Assembly (NCBI RefSeq): GCF_044582145.1
Contig: NZ_JBDODO010000006.1
Strand: one strand, 5' to 3'
From: Guyparkeria sp016278265
GTDB lineage: Bacteria; Pseudomonadota; Gammaproteobacteria; Halothiobacillales; Halothiobacillaceae
DNA: 64,000 nucleotides
The stretch's first letter is position 1. Each line of letters begins with the position of its first letter. Below, piece by piece: positions 42,198 through 52,743 of this stretch. Below the pieces are notes generated by a model. It was not told the DNA's origin and did not search any database. It saw only the letters and a list, made by a program, of their open reading frames with translations. Made by a program: the position numbers and the translations under genes.

Positions 42198-44003
42198 ATG
42201 AACGGCATGAACCTCCATCTGGCACTCACCTTCCTCGGCGGCGTCGGCCTGTTCCTGCTCGGCATGCGCCTGATGACCGACGGCCTCAAGGTGGCCGCCG
42301 GCGACGCGCTGCGCGAGATCCTCGCCCGCGGGACGGCCACGACCGGGCGCGGCATCCTGTCCGGCATCGCCATCACCGCGGTGGTGCAGTCCTCCTCGGC
42401 GGTAATCTTCGCCACCGTGGGCTTCGTCAATGCCGGTCTGCTGACGCTGTACCAGGCGGTCGGCGTGATCATCGGCAGCAACATCGGCACCACCGCCACC
42501 TCGTGGCTGGTGGCACTGGTGGGCTTCAAGGTCGACCTCCAGGCCCTCGCGCTGCCCGCCGTTGCCATCGGCATGCTGCTGCGCGTGACCGGTCAGGGCA
42601 AGCGGCGCGCCTACCTGGGGGATGCGCTCACCGGGTTTGGTATCTTCTTTCTCGGCCTCGACGTCCTGAAAGCGAGTTTCGGTGACTTCGGTGAGGGTTT
42701 CGATCTGGCCGCACACACCGGCAGCGGCATCGGCAGCCTGTTGATGTTTGTCGCCATCGGCATCGTCATGACCGCAGTGATGAACTCGTCGAGCGCGTCG
42801 CTGGCCATCACCCTCACGGCCGCCGGTACCGGGCTGATCCCACTGACGGCAGCCGCCGCCATGGTGATCGGCGCAAACGTCGGCACCACGTCCACCGCCC
42901 TGTTCGCGGCCATCGGCGCTACATCCTCGGCCAAGCGGGCCGCCATGGCCCACGTCCTGTTCAATATCGTGGTTGGCATCGTCGCGTTCATCGGCCTGCC
43001 CGCCCTGCTTTGGATGGTGGCGCACGCCGCCCAACTGATGCGCCTGGAACCGGGGCCGGCCACTTCGCTCGCCATCTTCCACACCACCACCAAGCTTCTG
43101 GGCATGGCGATCTTCTGGCCGTTGACACCCCGGCTGGTCAACTTCCTGGAAGGTCGATTCCGCACCGCCGAGGAGGACGAAGGCCAACCGCGCCATCTCG
43201 ACCGCAACATCGCCAGCACCCCGGATCTGGCGCTCAACGCATTGAACATGGAATTGAAACGCATCGGCGAGATTGCCCGTCGCGGTGCCCGGGATGTGGT
43301 CAGCATGGAAGGATCGGCGGCAATCGATCGCCTGCGACGCGACCGCGCGATCGTGGATCGACTGATCCTCGCCACTGCCGAATTCAGCAATCGCGCCCAG
43401 TACGGCGAGATCCCGGAGTCGATTGCCGAGGGCTTTCCTCTGGCCATGCGCATAAGCCGCTACTACGGCGATATCGTCGAACATGTCGAGGAAATCGCGA
43501 AGATCGAGGCCACGCTGACGACCCCGACCGATCCGGCTCTCACGGAGGCTCTCACGGAATTCCGGCGCGAAACCGCGCATTTCCTCGCCCTGGCCGACCC
43601 GGACATCGAGGGCTTCGAGATGAAGCCGATCAAGCGGGCAATCAAGGATTTCGCCGACGAATACCAATCGCTCAAGGCGCTGTTGTTGCGCGCCGGTGCC
43701 GATGGCCGGCTGCCCGTGCGTCAAATGGTGGCCCGGCTGGACGAACTGAGCCATGTGCGGCGCATTGTCGACCAGGCCTACAAGGCGGCCAAGTATACCC
43801 GCCGGCTCCGCAAGCAACTTTACCGGCACCAGGGCGAAGCCGGTGGCGTCGAGGACACCGACACCTACCGTGACGAGGCCGTCATGGAGATGACCGGCGC
43901 CGCCACCCCGGCGGCACCCGTGGACCAGCACGCACCGCCCGAGTCGGGGTACCCGACGGGCTCCTCGGAGACAGACGAGACCCAACCGAGAGCGCCTGGC
44001 TGA
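42198..44003 (+). CDS. Na/phosphate cotransporter with PhoU-like C-terminal domain
   Basis: 601 residues from the ATG at 42198; in-frame ATGs at 42189 and 42207 are alternatives, and AGGA lies 8 bases before 42198. The membrane half contains the two inverted Na/Pi repeats, each with QSSSA-type motifs (VVQSSSAVIF and VMNSSSASLAI) and SNIGTTAT / ANVGTTSTA. The C-terminal half (about 340-560) is helical and PhoU-like. It imports phosphate with sodium. The end is Pro/Glu-rich and disordered. Confidence 0.93.
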   Translation: MNGMNLHLALTFLGGVGLFLLGMRLMTDGLKVAAGDALREILARGTATTGRGILSGIAITAVVQSSSAVIFATVGFVNAGLLTLYQAVGVIIGSNIGTTATSWLVALVGFKVDLQALALPAVAIGMLLRVTGQGKRRAYLGDALTGFGIFFLGLDVLKASFGDFGEGFDLAAHTGSGIGSLLMFVAIGIVMTAVMNSSSASLAITLTAAGTGLIPLTAAAAMVIGANVGTTSTALFAAIGATSSAKRAAMAHVLFNIVVGIVAFIGLPALLWMVAHAAQLMRLEPGPATSLAIFHTTTKLLGMAIFWPLTPRLVNFLEGRFRTAEEDEGQPRHLDRNIASTPDLALNALNMELKRIGEIARRGARDVVSMEGSAAIDRLRRDRAIVDRLILATAEFSNRAQYGEIPESIAEGFPLAMRISRYYGDIVEHVEEIAKIEATLTTPTDPALTEALTEFRRETAHFLALADPDIEGFEMKPIKRAIKDFADEYQSLKALLLRAGADGRLPVRQMVARLDELSHVRRIVDQAYKAAKYTRRLRKQLYRHQGEAGGVEDTDTYRDEAVMEMTGAATPAAPVDQHAPPESGYPTGSSETDETQPRAPG

Positions 44004-44044
44004 ATACCGGCGGCTCGGTCCGACCTTTTCTCGGCAACGATAAA

Positions 44045-44074
44045 AAGGCCACCGATCCCAGGATCGGTGGCCTT
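44045..44074. terminator. Terminator between the Na/Pi transporter and katG
   Basis: Perfect 14-base arms (AAGGCCACCGATCC and complement) with a 2-base loop. The A run before the stem becomes a T run on the minus strand, so it best ends katG transcription but probably serves both convergent genes. Confidence 0.88.
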
Positions 44075-44129
44075 GGCTTGTCAGGCGGGGACCGACGGGG
44101 ATTCCTGCCGATCCCGCCGCAGGTCTCAG

Positions 44130-46349
<2,220 letters not shown>

Positions 46350-46518
46350 TTCCTTTTCCTCGTGGTCTTGGCGGAGCCCACCGGTCGTTGACCGATTCTC
46401 CTGTTTCGCTCGTGCGAAAGGCCCCGGCGGGGAAGCCCCCGTCCGGGAAGATCGTGGTGACCACGCACACCCATCCGGATTGACGGGACGGAATGCCTTT
46501 ATCACCGACTCAGGTCTC

Positions 46519-46547
46519 ATAGTAGGCCGCCCACTCACGGGCTGCAA
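46519..46547 (-). promoter_or_regulatory. Sigma-70-type promoter for katG
   Basis: On the minus strand TTGCAG (46547-46542), a 17-base spacer and TACTAT (46524-46519), giving a leader of about 165 bases before the katG ATG. The rest of the 398-base gap to the PLD gene (46350-46747) shows no further feature apart from the OxyR-type site. Confidence 0.55.
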
Positions 46548-46569
46548 ATTGATTTTTCACCGCACTTTA

Positions 46570-46584
46570 ATAGCGAGTGACTAT
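46570..46584. promoter_or_regulatory. OxyR-type half-operator ATAG-N7-CTAT
   Basis: ATAG-CGAGTGA-CTAT exactly matches one dimer unit of the OxyR consensus (ATAG-N7-CTAT-N7-ATAG-N7-CTAT). The second unit is not evident. It lies 22 bases upstream of the katG -35 box, an activating position. Peroxide control of katG by OxyR is well known in Gammaproteobacteria; binding here is inferred. Confidence 0.55.
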
Positions 46585-46747
46585 CACCTCACCCTGCCGC
46601 CGGGCCGTCGTTTCAATGGATGCGTCGTCGCGATACCGGGGTTGGATTCAGCTGCACCGCGCCACGCGTTGCGTGTAGGATTCCAGGCAGCGACCGGCCA
46701 ACCCGACGGCCACGCATCAAACCCGCCCCATCCCGAAGCACACCCCC

Positions 46748-48211
46748 ATGCGCGATAACCGCTACCGCCCCGGCAAACGCACGTTGATGGTCCTGCTGTC
46801 GATCGGTCTGCTCGCCTGGCTGATCGTCGGCACCTGGCACGTCTACAAACCGATGCCGGGCGGGCTCGACGTGGCCACGCCATGGGTACCGGCCGAGGAT
46901 GTGACCTTCCTTGCCGACGCCACCTATACTGCCCCCGACGGCAAACGCATCAGCGACCAGCAAATATTCGATGCAATTTCTGACATGGTGGCGGGGGCTA
47001 GGGAACTGCTCGTACTCGACATGTTCCTGTTCAATGATTTCGCCGGCGAGGCCAGCGACGGTCATCGCCCGCTTTCGGCCGAACTGACCACGGCATTGAT
47101 CAAGCAGCGGCGCCGCCAAACGGATCTGAATGCGGTGCTGATTACCGACCCGGTCAACACGGTCTACGGCAGCATCGAGTCCGATCACCTCGAACGACTG
47201 CGCTCCGCCGGCGTGCGGGTCATCACCACCGACCTGGACCGACTGCGTGATCCCAATGCCCTGTGGTCCGGCCTGTGGCGACTGTGCTGCCGCTGGCTCG
47301 AGAGCGAACCCGGCTCGGGCCGGCTACCCAACCCCCTGGCCGAGGACCGCGCCTCGACCCTCGACGCGTGGATGCGGCTGCTCAATTTTAAGGCCAACCA
47401 CCGCAAGACCGTGATCGCCGATAGGGGAGAGGGCTGGATCGGGCTGGTCACCTCGGCCAATCCGCACGATGCGAGCAGCCGTCACGGCAACGTGGCGCTG
47501 CGATTTGCCGGCCCCGCGGCCCTGGACCTGTTGTCAACGGAGAAGGCTGCAGCGAGCCTGTCCGGGGCCGAGCGGGCCTTCACCCTGCCCTCGCCTCCCC
47601 GAGGGGACTATTTCGATGCGACCGAGGGGCGCTTGCGCGTGCTAACCGAGGCCCGCATCCGTGAGGCCGCCGTGTCGATCATCGAGGCGGCCGAGGACGG
47701 CGAGCGGCTGGACCTGGCGATGTTCTACCTCGCGCACCGGGAGGTAATCGAGGCGCTCAAGCGTGCCGCCGAGCGCGGCGTCAAACTGCGCGTCCTGCTC
47801 GACCCGAACCACGACGCCTTCGGGCGAACGAAAAGCGGCATCCCCAATCGCCCCGTCGGCATGGAGCTGCATCGCGCGGGCATCGAGGTGCGCTGGTGCG
47901 ATACCGACGGCGAGCAGTGCCACAGCAAGCTGCTGCTCCATCAAGAGAGTGACGGCTCGGCCCGCCTGCTGCTCGGCTCGGCGAATTTCACCCGCCGCAA
48001 CCTCGACAACTTCAACATGGAAACCAATGTCGAGTGGCAGGCGCCCGCCGATCACCCGGCACTGCGGGCCGCCACCCGCTTTTTCGATACCCGCTGGTCC
48101 AACGAGAACGGCGAACGCCACAGCCTGCCCTTCGCCGAGTACGCCGATGACTCGCCGTGGCGTTATTGGCGCTACCGCCTGATGGAAGCCACGGGCCTGT
48201 CGACGTTCTGA
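46748..48211 (+). CDS. Membrane-anchored phospholipase D-family protein
   Basis: 487 residues. One N-terminal membrane helix (LMVLLSIGLLAWLIVGTWH) is followed by two PLD domains. The first has HRKTVIAD (a complete HxKx4D) followed by TSAN in place of GSxN. The second has CHSKLLLHQE, where the expected Asp is Gln, followed by GSANF. It resembles cardiolipin-synthase-like PLD proteins. With one imperfect motif, the exact reaction is uncertain. It diverges from katG. Confidence 0.87.
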   Translation: MRDNRYRPGKRTLMVLLSIGLLAWLIVGTWHVYKPMPGGLDVATPWVPAEDVTFLADATYTAPDGKRISDQQIFDAISDMVAGARELLVLDMFLFNDFAGEASDGHRPLSAELTTALIKQRRRQTDLNAVLITDPVNTVYGSIESDHLERLRSAGVRVITTDLDRLRDPNALWSGLWRLCCRWLESEPGSGRLPNPLAEDRASTLDAWMRLLNFKANHRKTVIADRGEGWIGLVTSANPHDASSRHGNVALRFAGPAALDLLSTEKAAASLSGAERAFTLPSPPRGDYFDATEGRLRVLTEARIREAAVSIIEAAEDGERLDLAMFYLAHREVIEALKRAAERGVKLRVLLDPNHDAFGRTKSGIPNRPVGMELHRAGIEVRWCDTDGEQCHSKLLLHQESDGSARLLLGSANFTRRNLDNFNMETNVEWQAPADHPALRAATRFFDTRWSNENGERHSLPFAEYADDSPWRYWRYRLMEATGLSTF

Positions 48212-48233
48212 GGACTACCGGGTCAGAGGCGGG

Positions 48234-49118
48234 TCAGACGGGAGAAAACATCGCCTCGTAGCCGGCCTGGTCGACCTGGGACAGGCCCAGTTCCTGGAAC
48301 TGCTGCCACATGTCCCGCCAGCGCTCGGCGTCCGGCACGACCGGGGCTACCAGGCGGCGGCAGGTAGCCCGAACGATCGCATCCATCAGGTCGCTTTGTG
48401 CCTCACCGCTGTGGCGGTACCAGAGCTGCATCGCCTCGTCGGGGTCCTCGCGGCAGAGCGTCGCCCCTTCCGAGGCGATCCGCGTGACGGCCTCGATCAC
48501 CTCGGGGTATTCGCGCTGGAAGGCCTCGCCGGTGAATAACTCGAGCGCCGAGAAGTTGGGCAGCCCCACCTCGACGCTGGAGATCAATCGCGCAGCCACG
48601 CCCAGCTCGCGGGCCTCGATCCCTTCGAAGTTCGCGAAACACAGCCACGCGCCGTGGAATCCCGCCTGCAGGTTCTTCAGGTGCTCGAAACCGGCCGCCT
48701 CGATCTGCAGTTGCGACGACTCGAAGCGGATGCCCTCGCGTTCACACCAGCGCGCGACAATCAATCGGGCGAGATCGTCGGTCACCTCGCCGGCCACCGG
48801 TGAGGCCACCCGGATCGTCTCGCCGCGCGCGAGGGCCTGTTCGCCTTCCGGCGTCAGCATCACCCCGCCCTCGGTCTCGAAGAAACACCCCAGCGCCCGC
48901 AGTCCCGGGCGCGCCTCATCGATCATGTGCAGTGGCTCATTGCAGGCGAACGCCAGCTTGCCCTGGGCGACTTCCGCCAACCCATCGTAGTGACCCTCGG
49001 GTTCGATCAGGGTCAGGTCCAGCCCCGCATCGCGAAACCAGCCCTTCTCGATCCCGGCAATAAACGGCAGGTGGTCCGGGTTGAGAAACCACTCCAGTCC
49101 CAGTTCGATCGATTTCAT
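48234..49118 (-). CDS. NMT1/THI5-like protein without signal peptide
   Basis: 294 residues from the ATG at 49118, with GAGGAG 5 bases upstream. The fold is that of periplasmic-binding-type NMT1/THI5 proteins: LEWFLNPDHLPFIAGIEKGWF and GLDLTLIEPEGHYDGLAEV near the start, and NEPLHMIDE. There is no signal peptide or lipobox and no ABC permease or ATPase gene adjoins, so it is probably cytoplasmic. THI5 proteins make the HMP moiety of thiamine from PLP and histidine, but the CCCFC motif of yeast THI5 is absent. It could instead be an orphan binding protein. Role undecided. Confidence 0.75.
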   Translation of the reverse strand: MKSIELGLEWFLNPDHLPFIAGIEKGWFRDAGLDLTLIEPEGHYDGLAEVAQGKLAFACNEPLHMIDEARPGLRALGCFFETEGGVMLTPEGEQALARGETIRVASPVAGEVTDDLARLIVARWCEREGIRFESSQLQIEAAGFEHLKNLQAGFHGAWLCFANFEGIEARELGVAARLISSVEVGLPNFSALELFTGEAFQREYPEVIEAVTRIASEGATLCREDPDEAMQLWYRHSGEAQSDLMDAIVRATCRRLVAPVVPDAERWRDMWQQFQELGLSQVDQAGYEAMFSPV

Positions 49119-49156
49119 GGTGTCTCCTCGTGACGTAAGAACAGCTGTTCCACAGT

Positions 49157-51160
49157 CTAGACACCAAACGGATAGGTGTCGGCGGCGCCCTCGAGTTCTC
49201 GGCTGTCTAGTGGCGTGACCGCCCGGCTGCGATCGACCCAGATGTACTCGTCGAATTGTGCTGGCAACGCGGCGTGGAAGTAGTGGCTGGCCCGCTCGGT
49301 TTCCGGGCGGTAGATCACCCCGACGGCCCGTTCCAGGCGTGGTTCGCCCAAGCCCTCGCGCACCTGGGCATCGCCGTGTTTCCCCAACGGCAACAGGAAA
49401 CCGGCCCGGCCGGTCTCGTGGCAAAGACGCTCGTAGCTGTCGGGTAGCGCCGAGCGCAAGGTCTTTACCTCCATCGGCTCGCCCCAGTTGGAGGCGGCCG
49501 CCACGGTGCCGGTGTCCGTGCCGAACCCGATCGTGTAGACCGCCTCACCGAAACGCGTCCGACACAGCTGGCCGATATTGAATTCGCCACGGCGCGACAT
49601 ATCGGTGGCCCGCGCGTCACCGACGTGCGAGTTGTGCGCCCAGATCACGCCCCGGCTGCCTTCGCCGTGATGCACCAGCAGGGCCTCGAGGGTCTCGAAC
49701 ATGTGGCCGTCACGCAGGTTCCAGGCGCTGCGCGAGCCGTAGAACATCGAGCGGTAGTATTCCTCGGCGTTCGCGACCAAGCGTGCGTTCTGCACCACGT
49801 CGAGGAACCGGTCACCGTCCTGCTCGGCGTACCCGCGGTGTCGCTGTTGCAGGTCGCGCAGCATCTCGACCACCGGGGCCTCGCAGCCGGCATAGCCCGG
49901 GCTCAACGACATCCGGGCATAGGCGGCCGGATCGGGTTCGAACGGCGTCAGGCAGCCGTAGCGTTCGCGGGCGACGACTGCCGCCTCAGGATCGACCTCA
50001 TCGAGGTACTCGAGTACCGCCGCGATGGAGTTGTAGAGGCTGTAAAGATCCAGGCCGTGAAAGGCGACACGCTTGGCGGGTGCCCGATCGGCGTTGTGCT
50101 CGCGCAGCCAGTCGACGAACCCGCGTACCTCCTCGTTGCGCCACATCCAGGTGGGGAATCGCGCGAAGGCGGTCCATTCGGATGGTGGGTACTCGGCGTG
50201 TCGCACGTAGTGGTCGATGCGGGCGGTATCCGGCCAATCGCCCTCGATGGCGACGAAATCGAAGCCCTGCTCCTTGATCAGGGCGCCGGTAATCCGCTGC
50301 CGGGCCCGGTAGAACTCCGAGGTGCCGTGCGAGGCCTCGCCAATCAGCACCAGGCGGGAGTCGCCGATGCGATCGAGCAGACCGGCAAGCGGCAGCTCAT
50401 CGACCGATTCAAATCCCTCGGCCACGTCGGCGATGCGATGGCTCAACGACTGGTCACGCTCGGAGGTCGTGTGCCGCCCGAACCCTCGCCGCGGACGCGC
50501 CCTCGACTCGTCCCAACCGGCCTCCCCCAGCAGGGGCACGAATTGCACGTCAGCCAGGTCCTCGCAGCGATACTCGTCGTCCCCAAGCCGCGTGATCCGC
50601 ACCAGTTCCTGCGCGCGTTCGTCCGCACCCACCGGCATCACCAATCGCCCGCCGATCGCCAGTTGGCGCTTGAGCGCATCCGGCACGCTGGGGCTGGCCG
50701 CGGCCACCATGATCGCCTCGAAGGGCGACGCATCGGGCCAGCCCAGCGACCCGTCACCCACACGCAGCTCGACATTCGCCAGCCCCTGGTCGATCAGCGT
50801 GCGACGCGCCTGGTCCGCCAGTTCGCCGATGCGCTCGATGCTGTAGACCTGCCCGGCAATCCGCGCGAGCACGGCCGCGGCATACCCCGAGCCGGTACCG
50901 ACGTCGAGCACCCGCTCGCCGCCCTTGAGATCGAGCGCCTCGATCATCATCGCCACGATCCAGGGCTGGGTGATGGTCTGGCCGGCGGCAATGGGCAGCG
51001 CGGTGTCGTCGTAGGCGAACTCGTGCAGATCGAGTGGTACGAACGCCTCGCGTGGCACCTGCCGCATCGCCTCGAGCACCGCCGGCGATCGGACACCACG
51101 GGCGCGCACCTGGTAATCCACCATCGCCTCGCGACGGGCCTTCTGGTCTGGATCGGTCAT
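49157..51160 (-). CDS. Fusion of protein-L-isoaspartate methyltransferase and erythromycin esterase-like domain
   Basis: 667 residues. Residues 1-215 are a Pcm domain: ARGVRSPAVLEAMRQVPREAFVP, GQTITQPWIVAMM and the SAM-binding VLDVGTGSGYAAAVLA. After a basic linker (RPRRGFGRHTT) comes an erythromycin esterase (EreA/B, DUF-like) domain to the end, with the catalytic-type IGEASHGTSEFY, IEGDWPD and WAHNSHVGDA motifs. Pcm repairs isoaspartyl proteins. The esterase-like family is broad and most members are not resistance enzymes. The fusion suggests both act on damaged or modified proteins or metabolites (inference). It starts at 51160 and diverges from amt. Confidence 0.92.
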   Translation of the reverse strand: MTDPDQKARREAMVDYQVRARGVRSPAVLEAMRQVPREAFVPLDLHEFAYDDTALPIAAGQTITQPWIVAMMIEALDLKGGERVLDVGTGSGYAAAVLARIAGQVYSIERIGELADQARRTLIDQGLANVELRVGDGSLGWPDASPFEAIMVAAASPSVPDALKRQLAIGGRLVMPVGADERAQELVRITRLGDDEYRCEDLADVQFVPLLGEAGWDESRARPRRGFGRHTTSERDQSLSHRIADVAEGFESVDELPLAGLLDRIGDSRLVLIGEASHGTSEFYRARQRITGALIKEQGFDFVAIEGDWPDTARIDHYVRHAEYPPSEWTAFARFPTWMWRNEEVRGFVDWLREHNADRAPAKRVAFHGLDLYSLYNSIAAVLEYLDEVDPEAAVVARERYGCLTPFEPDPAAYARMSLSPGYAGCEAPVVEMLRDLQQRHRGYAEQDGDRFLDVVQNARLVANAEEYYRSMFYGSRSAWNLRDGHMFETLEALLVHHGEGSRGVIWAHNSHVGDARATDMSRRGEFNIGQLCRTRFGEAVYTIGFGTDTGTVAAASNWGEPMEVKTLRSALPDSYERLCHETGRAGFLLPLGKHGDAQVREGLGEPRLERAVGVIYRPETERASHYFHAALPAQFDEYIWVDRSRAVTPLDSRELEGAADTYPFGV

Positions 51161-51261
51161 CGCTCACCCCCGGGTGGGGAAACACCGTTGAACATTACTG
51201 ACCGGAGCATAGCCAATGGCGCCCCCTTTCGGGGCGGGTAGTGACGGGCACGACCCCGCAA

Positions 51262-51278
51262 TGCACCCGGTTTGTGCA
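51262..51278. promoter_or_regulatory. NtrC-type enhancer site for amt
   Basis: TGCACCCGGTTTGTGCA matches the NtrC consensus TGCACC-N5-GGTGCA at 11 of 12 defined positions and is itself a near palindrome. It sits about 107 bases before the expected start from the sigma-54 promoter at 51351-51366, a normal enhancer distance. A partial second site (GCACCATGGCG) begins at 51294. Confidence 0.6.
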
Positions 51279-51350
51279 CTCGCGAGCAAGGCCGCACCAT
51301 GGCGGGGCATTAAACAGGGGATAAATGCCCCGCAATGCGGCATGCCGGCA

Positions 51351-51366
51351 TGGAACGATTCCTGCT
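51351..51366 (+). promoter_or_regulatory. Sigma-54 promoter for amt
   Basis: TGGAACGATTCCTGCT matches TGGCACG-N4-TTGCW at all but two defined positions and has the invariant GG (51352-51353) and GC (51364-51365) ten bases apart. The amt ATG is at 51402. Between this and the NtrC site is a stem, CGGGGCATT/AATGCCCCG (51303-51332). Confidence 0.65.
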
Positions 51367-51401
51367 CATGGTGCAGCCAGCAATTCAGACGGGAGACTTC
51401 G

Positions 51402-52595
51402 ATGGAAACGTTTCAGGACGGTGCGAACACCTTCTTTCTCTTGATTGGCGCGGCCATGGTGCTGGCCATGCACGCCGGCTTCGCCTTTCTCGAGGTGGGC
51501 ACGGTGCGCGAGAAGAACCAGGTCAATGCCCTGGTGAAGATCATCGCCGACTTTGCCGTCGCGACGATCGCCTACTTCTTCATCGGCTATTCGATTGCCT
51601 ACGGCATGGACTTCTATGCCGCGGCCGCGGAACTCAACGTCGGCAACGGCTACGAGCTGGTCAAGTTCTTCTTCCTGCTGACCTTCGCGGCGGCCATCCC
51701 GGCGATCATCTCCGGCGGCATCGCCGAGCGGGCCAAGTTCTACCCGGTGCTCGCGGCAACCTTCCTGATCGTGGCCTTTATCTACCCCGTCTACGAGGGC
51801 ATGGTCTGGAACGGCCGGTTCGGCCTGCAGGGCTGGCTGGAATCGAGCTTCGGCGCCGGATTTCATGATTTCGCCGGCTCGATGGTAGTGCACGGGATGG
51901 GCGGCTGGATCGCGCTGGCCGCAGTGCTGCTGCTGGGCGCCCGCCGCGGTCGCTACGGCAAGAACGGCATGGCGGCCCACCCACCGTCGAGCATTCCGTT
52001 CCTCGCCCTGGGCGCGTGGATACTCACCGTGGGCTGGTTCGGCTTTAACGTCATGTCCGCCCAGTCCGTCGAGGCCGTCTCGGGCCTGGTGGCACTCAAT
52101 TCACTCATGGCCATGGTCGGTGGCGTGCTGGCCGCGCTGTTCGTCGGCCGCAATGACCCGGGCTTTGTCCACAACGGCCCACTGGCCGGGCTGGTGGCTA
52201 TCTGTGCCGGCTCCGACATCGTGCACCCGCTCGGTGCGCTCGCGATCGGCGCGATCGCCGGTGCGCTGTTCGTCACCACCTTCATCATTACCCAGAACCG
52301 CTGGAAGATCGACGACGTGCTGGGTGTCTGGCCGCTGCACGGCCTCTGCGGTGCCTGGGGGGCGATAGCCGCCGGTATCTTCGGCCTCGAGGCACTCGGC
52401 GGCATGGGTGGCGTGAGCCTGCTGTCGCAGTTGGTGGGCACGCTGGTAGGTATCGGCATCGCCCTGATCGGCGGGTTCGTCGTCTACTGGGCGCTCAAGC
52501 GCACCATCGGCATCCGTCTGACCCAGGAAGAGGAGTTCCAGGGCGCCGACCTGTCGATCCACCGCATCACGGCCACGCCGACCACCGGCGACTGA
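51402..52595 (+). CDS. amt: Ammonium transporter Amt
   Basis: 397 residues from the ATG at 51402, with GGGAG 8 bases upstream; the longer open frame crosses the promoter. Eleven membrane helices of the Amt/MEP/Rh family. The twin pore histidines are in FAGSMVVHGMGGW and VWPLHGLCGAWG, and the family block DPGFVHNGPLAGLVAICAGSDIVHP is present. It has no cleavable signal. No glnK is beside it. Regulation by nitrogen limitation through NtrC and sigma-54 is indicated by the promoter. Confidence 0.95.
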   Translation: METFQDGANTFFLLIGAAMVLAMHAGFAFLEVGTVREKNQVNALVKIIADFAVATIAYFFIGYSIAYGMDFYAAAAELNVGNGYELVKFFFLLTFAAAIPAIISGGIAERAKFYPVLAATFLIVAFIYPVYEGMVWNGRFGLQGWLESSFGAGFHDFAGSMVVHGMGGWIALAAVLLLGARRGRYGKNGMAAHPPSSIPFLALGAWILTVGWFGFNVMSAQSVEAVSGLVALNSLMAMVGGVLAALFVGRNDPGFVHNGPLAGLVAICAGSDIVHPLGALAIGAIAGALFVTTFIITQNRWKIDDVLGVWPLHGLCGAWGAIAAGIFGLEALGGMGGVSLLSQLVGTLVGIGIALIGGFVVYWALKRTIGIRLTQEEEFQGADLSIHRITATPTTGD

Positions 52596-52619
52596 GCCGC
52601 CGGAAGACGATGATTGACC

Positions 52620-52646
52620 AAGCCACCGCCTTGCGGTGGCTTTTTT
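52620..52646 (+). terminator. Rho-independent terminator after amt
   Basis: AAGCCACCGC, loop CTT, GCGGTGGCTT followed by T residues, 25 bases after the amt stop. Confidence 0.9.
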
Positions 52647-52743
52647 GGTTGGGCGGCACGGGCGCGCTGTGTCTCCCCGGCCCCGGCTGCTATGGTCGAT
52701 ACGGTGCCCGCCCCCGCCGGGACGACAAGAGCGAGACCGACCG

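Noticed and set aside
49157..50500. Macrolide resistance gene from the erythromycin esterase domain
   Set aside because: The Ere-like superfamily is broad; fusion to Pcm and chromosomal housekeeping context argue against a resistance role.
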